Shown here: positions 5,218 through 6,290 of the stretch, in pieces
Position numbering within the stretch: the first letter of the stretch is position 1
Layout: each line of letters starts with the position of its first letter
Source of the DNA: Propionibacteriaceae bacterium
Lineage (GTDB): Bacteria; Actinomycetota; Actinomycetes; Propionibacteriales; Propionibacteriaceae
NCBI GenBank assembly: GCA_003451975.1
Contig: DMIX01000156.1
Coordinates: 1-6,290 of the forward strand
Direction: 5' to 3'
Length of the DNA: 6,290 nt
The notes under the pieces: generated by a model
The model's database searches: none
What the model saw: the letters and a program-made list of their open reading frames with translations, nothing else
Told to the model about the DNA's origin: nothing
Made by a program: the position numbers and the translations under genes

Positions 5218-5232
5218 CGGCCCGACGGGCCG
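5218..5232 (-). terminator. Hairpin between panE-like and RDD genes, possible U-less terminator
   Basis: CGGCCC-GAC-GGGCCG is a perfect 6-bp stem with a 3-nt loop, beginning one base after the panE-like stop codon. No T-run follows on the minus strand, so it may be a weak terminator, an RNA end stabiliser, or simply an attenuating hairpin within an operon. Confidence 0.4.
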
Positions 5233-5233
5233 A

Positions 5234-6160
5234 TCAGATCCCGAATCGTCGCGGCGGCAAAGTCGGCTGGGCACGAAGCAGCTGACCGAGCAACTCATTG
5301 ACCGGCGTCGCGATGCCATGGGCCCGGCCCAGCTCGCAGACCCGTCCGGAGAAGATGTCCACTTCGGTGTCCCGCCCGGTCAGGGTGTCTTGCGCCATCG
5401 AGGTGAACTTGTCCGGCCCCAGTGCCGACAGGACCTCCAGCCAGCTTTCGACATCGGCCTGAGTCAGCATCACGCCCTCGGCCTGCGCCACCGCGACCAC
5501 TTCGGCTTGGGCCGCCAGCATCGCCGCCCGCGCGGGTGCACCCTCGGTTTGGAAAGCCCCGTAAGGCGCGCCCAACACCGCCGAGACCTGGTTGACGCCG
5601 ACGTTGATCAGGAACTTCCACCACAGCTGATGGACCATGTCGGTACGCAGATCATCATCGATGCCGACCCGGGCGAACAGCTTCGAAACCGCCGTCAGCG
5701 AGGTGGCCTGAGCCTCGTCCGGGGTGCCGGCAGCACCGAAGACGATGCGTCCCAGCGAGTTGTACCGGATGTGGCGCCCCTCGCGCACCGCGTCGATGCC
5801 GACGCTGAGGGCCAGCGGCACGAACGCCTCAGGGAAGGCCTCGGCCAGGATCTGCTCGCTGTCGATACCGTTGAGCAGGCTCAGAATGACCGTTCCCTCG
5901 CCGACCCAGCCGTGCATTAGCTCGATGGCATCGCGCAGGGCTGCAGCTTTCACGGCCACCACGATTAGTTCCACTGGCTCGGCCGCCTGGGGCAGCACCA
6001 GCGGAAAGCGCTGCTCCACACCATTGACCCAGGTCGGCTGTTCTCGGTATCGCTGGGCTCGGTCGGCCTCGGCGATCACGGCAAAATCCGCAGCGCCGGC
6101 GGCCATTCGGCTGCCGTAGGCGGCACCAATCGCGCCTAGCCCGACAAGCCGAACCCGCAT
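5234..6160 (-). CDS. panE: 2-dehydropantoate 2-reductase family protein (PanE/ApbA)
   Basis: A 308-residue NADPH-dependent reductase. The family reaction is ketopantoate to pantoate in coenzyme A synthesis. The Rossmann nucleotide loop GLGAIG is at residues 7-12 and the first domain runs to about 165. Residues expected for activity are present: Lys71 (VVAVKAAAL), Asn97 (SLLNGID), Lys182 in WWKFLINVGVN with Asn186 and Asn190, Ser254 (KFTSMAQD) and Glu266 (TEVDIFSG). These match the E. coli PanE catalytic set. The ATG at 6160 is preferred over the GTG at 6169: GGGGGAG (6169-6175) sits 8 nt before the ATG but abuts the GTG, and MRVRLVGLG is the usual N-terminus. It lies 5 bp after the methionine aminopeptidase stop. 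Actinobacteria often carry several such paralogues and no panB or panC is nearby, so the true substrate could be another 2-oxo acid. Confidence 0.82.
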   Translation of the reverse strand: MRVRLVGLGAIGAAYGSRMAAGAADFAVIAEADRAQRYREQPTWVNGVEQRFPLVLPQAAEPVELIVVAVKAAALRDAIELMHGWVGEGTVILSLLNGIDSEQILAEAFPEAFVPLALSVGIDAVREGRHIRYNSLGRIVFGAAGTPDEAQATSLTAVSKLFARVGIDDDLRTDMVHQLWWKFLINVGVNQVSAVLGAPYGAFQTEGAPARAAMLAAQAEVVAVAQAEGVMLTQADVESWLEVLSALGPDKFTSMAQDTLTGRDTEVDIFSGRVCELGRAHGIATPVNELLGQLLRAQPTLPPRRFGI

Positions 6161-6165
6161 CGACG

Positions 6166-6290
6166 TCACTCCCCCAGTGGCGCGAAGGGTACCCCGCGGG
6201 CGGCGAGTTCTGCCTCGCCACCGTCAACGGCGGTCAGTACCCACAATCCGCCCGGACGGATCGCGACGGTGTGTTCCCAGTGAGCTGCGG
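6166..6290 (-). CDS. map: Methionine aminopeptidase, type I, C-terminal end (5' part outside the window)
   Basis: The last 40 residues of a protein whose fragment begins AAHWEHTVAIRPGG and continues LWVLTAVDGG, ending in APLGE and TGA at 6166. The WEHTVA motif is the C-terminal signature of type I methionine aminopeptidases; its Glu is the last metal ligand (Glu235 in E. coli). The enzyme removes the initiator methionine from nascent proteins in the cytoplasm. The stretch after VLTAVDGG is a short tail with no further motif. The stop is 5 bp from the favoured panE-like start, so the two are probably co-transcribed. Only about one sixth of the gene is visible, so the identification rests on this motif and context. 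The reading is open to the window edge and is a true partial, not a pseudogene, as far as can be seen. Confidence 0.8.
   Translation of the reverse strand, partial: AAHWEHTVAIRPGGLWVLTAVDGGEAELAARGVPFAPLGE
6169..6175 (-). promoter_or_regulatory. Ribosome binding site of the panE-like gene
   Basis: GGGGGAG on the minus strand, 8 nt before the ATG at 6160 and inside the end of the upstream gene. It argues against the GTG start at 6169, which it touches. Confidence 0.65.

Overview
The window is GC-rich, and every gene I can support lies on the minus strand. It looks like actinobacterial (Actinomycetota) chromosome. The evidence is a DUF3040 membrane protein directly upstream of mraZ, many GTG starts, a mycobacterial-type LexA box, and an ATP-grasp / alpha-E / transglutaminase operon like Mycobacterium tuberculosis Rv2411c-Rv2409c. 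Propionibacteriales is a loose guess.

In transcription order (high to low coordinate): first comes the C-terminal end of a type I methionine aminopeptidase (6166-6290). It is followed at once by a ketopantoate-reductase-family gene (5234-6160). A hairpin separates that from an RDD-family membrane protein (4566-5189). Next is a tightly overlapping three-gene operon: a circularly permuted ATP-grasp protein (2952-4517), an alpha-E/DUF403 protein (2038-2958) and a transglutaminase-like cysteine protease homologue (1181-2038). This set is linked in the literature to formation or cleavage of amide bonds in an unidentified peptide or peptide-like product.

The 274-bp gap at 907-1180 is the most interesting stretch. 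It holds what looks like a complete miniature transcription unit: a good promoter (TTGACG, 16-bp spacer, TATGAT), a near-consensus LexA/SOS box at the expected transcription start, a 28-codon ORF whose ATG lies inside that box, two small hairpins, and a 10-bp terminator-like stem. It could be a DNA-damage-inducible small RNA or peptide, or the deleted remnant of an SOS-controlled 13E12/DUF222-HNH gene.

The left end holds the DUF3040 gene (532-906), a good intrinsic terminator (470-500), an upstream array of five GTGG boxes that is probably the MraZ autoregulatory site, and the first 104 codons of mraZ (1-313), the usual first gene of the division and cell-wall (dcw) cluster. No rRNA, tRNA, CRISPR array or intact mobile element was seen.
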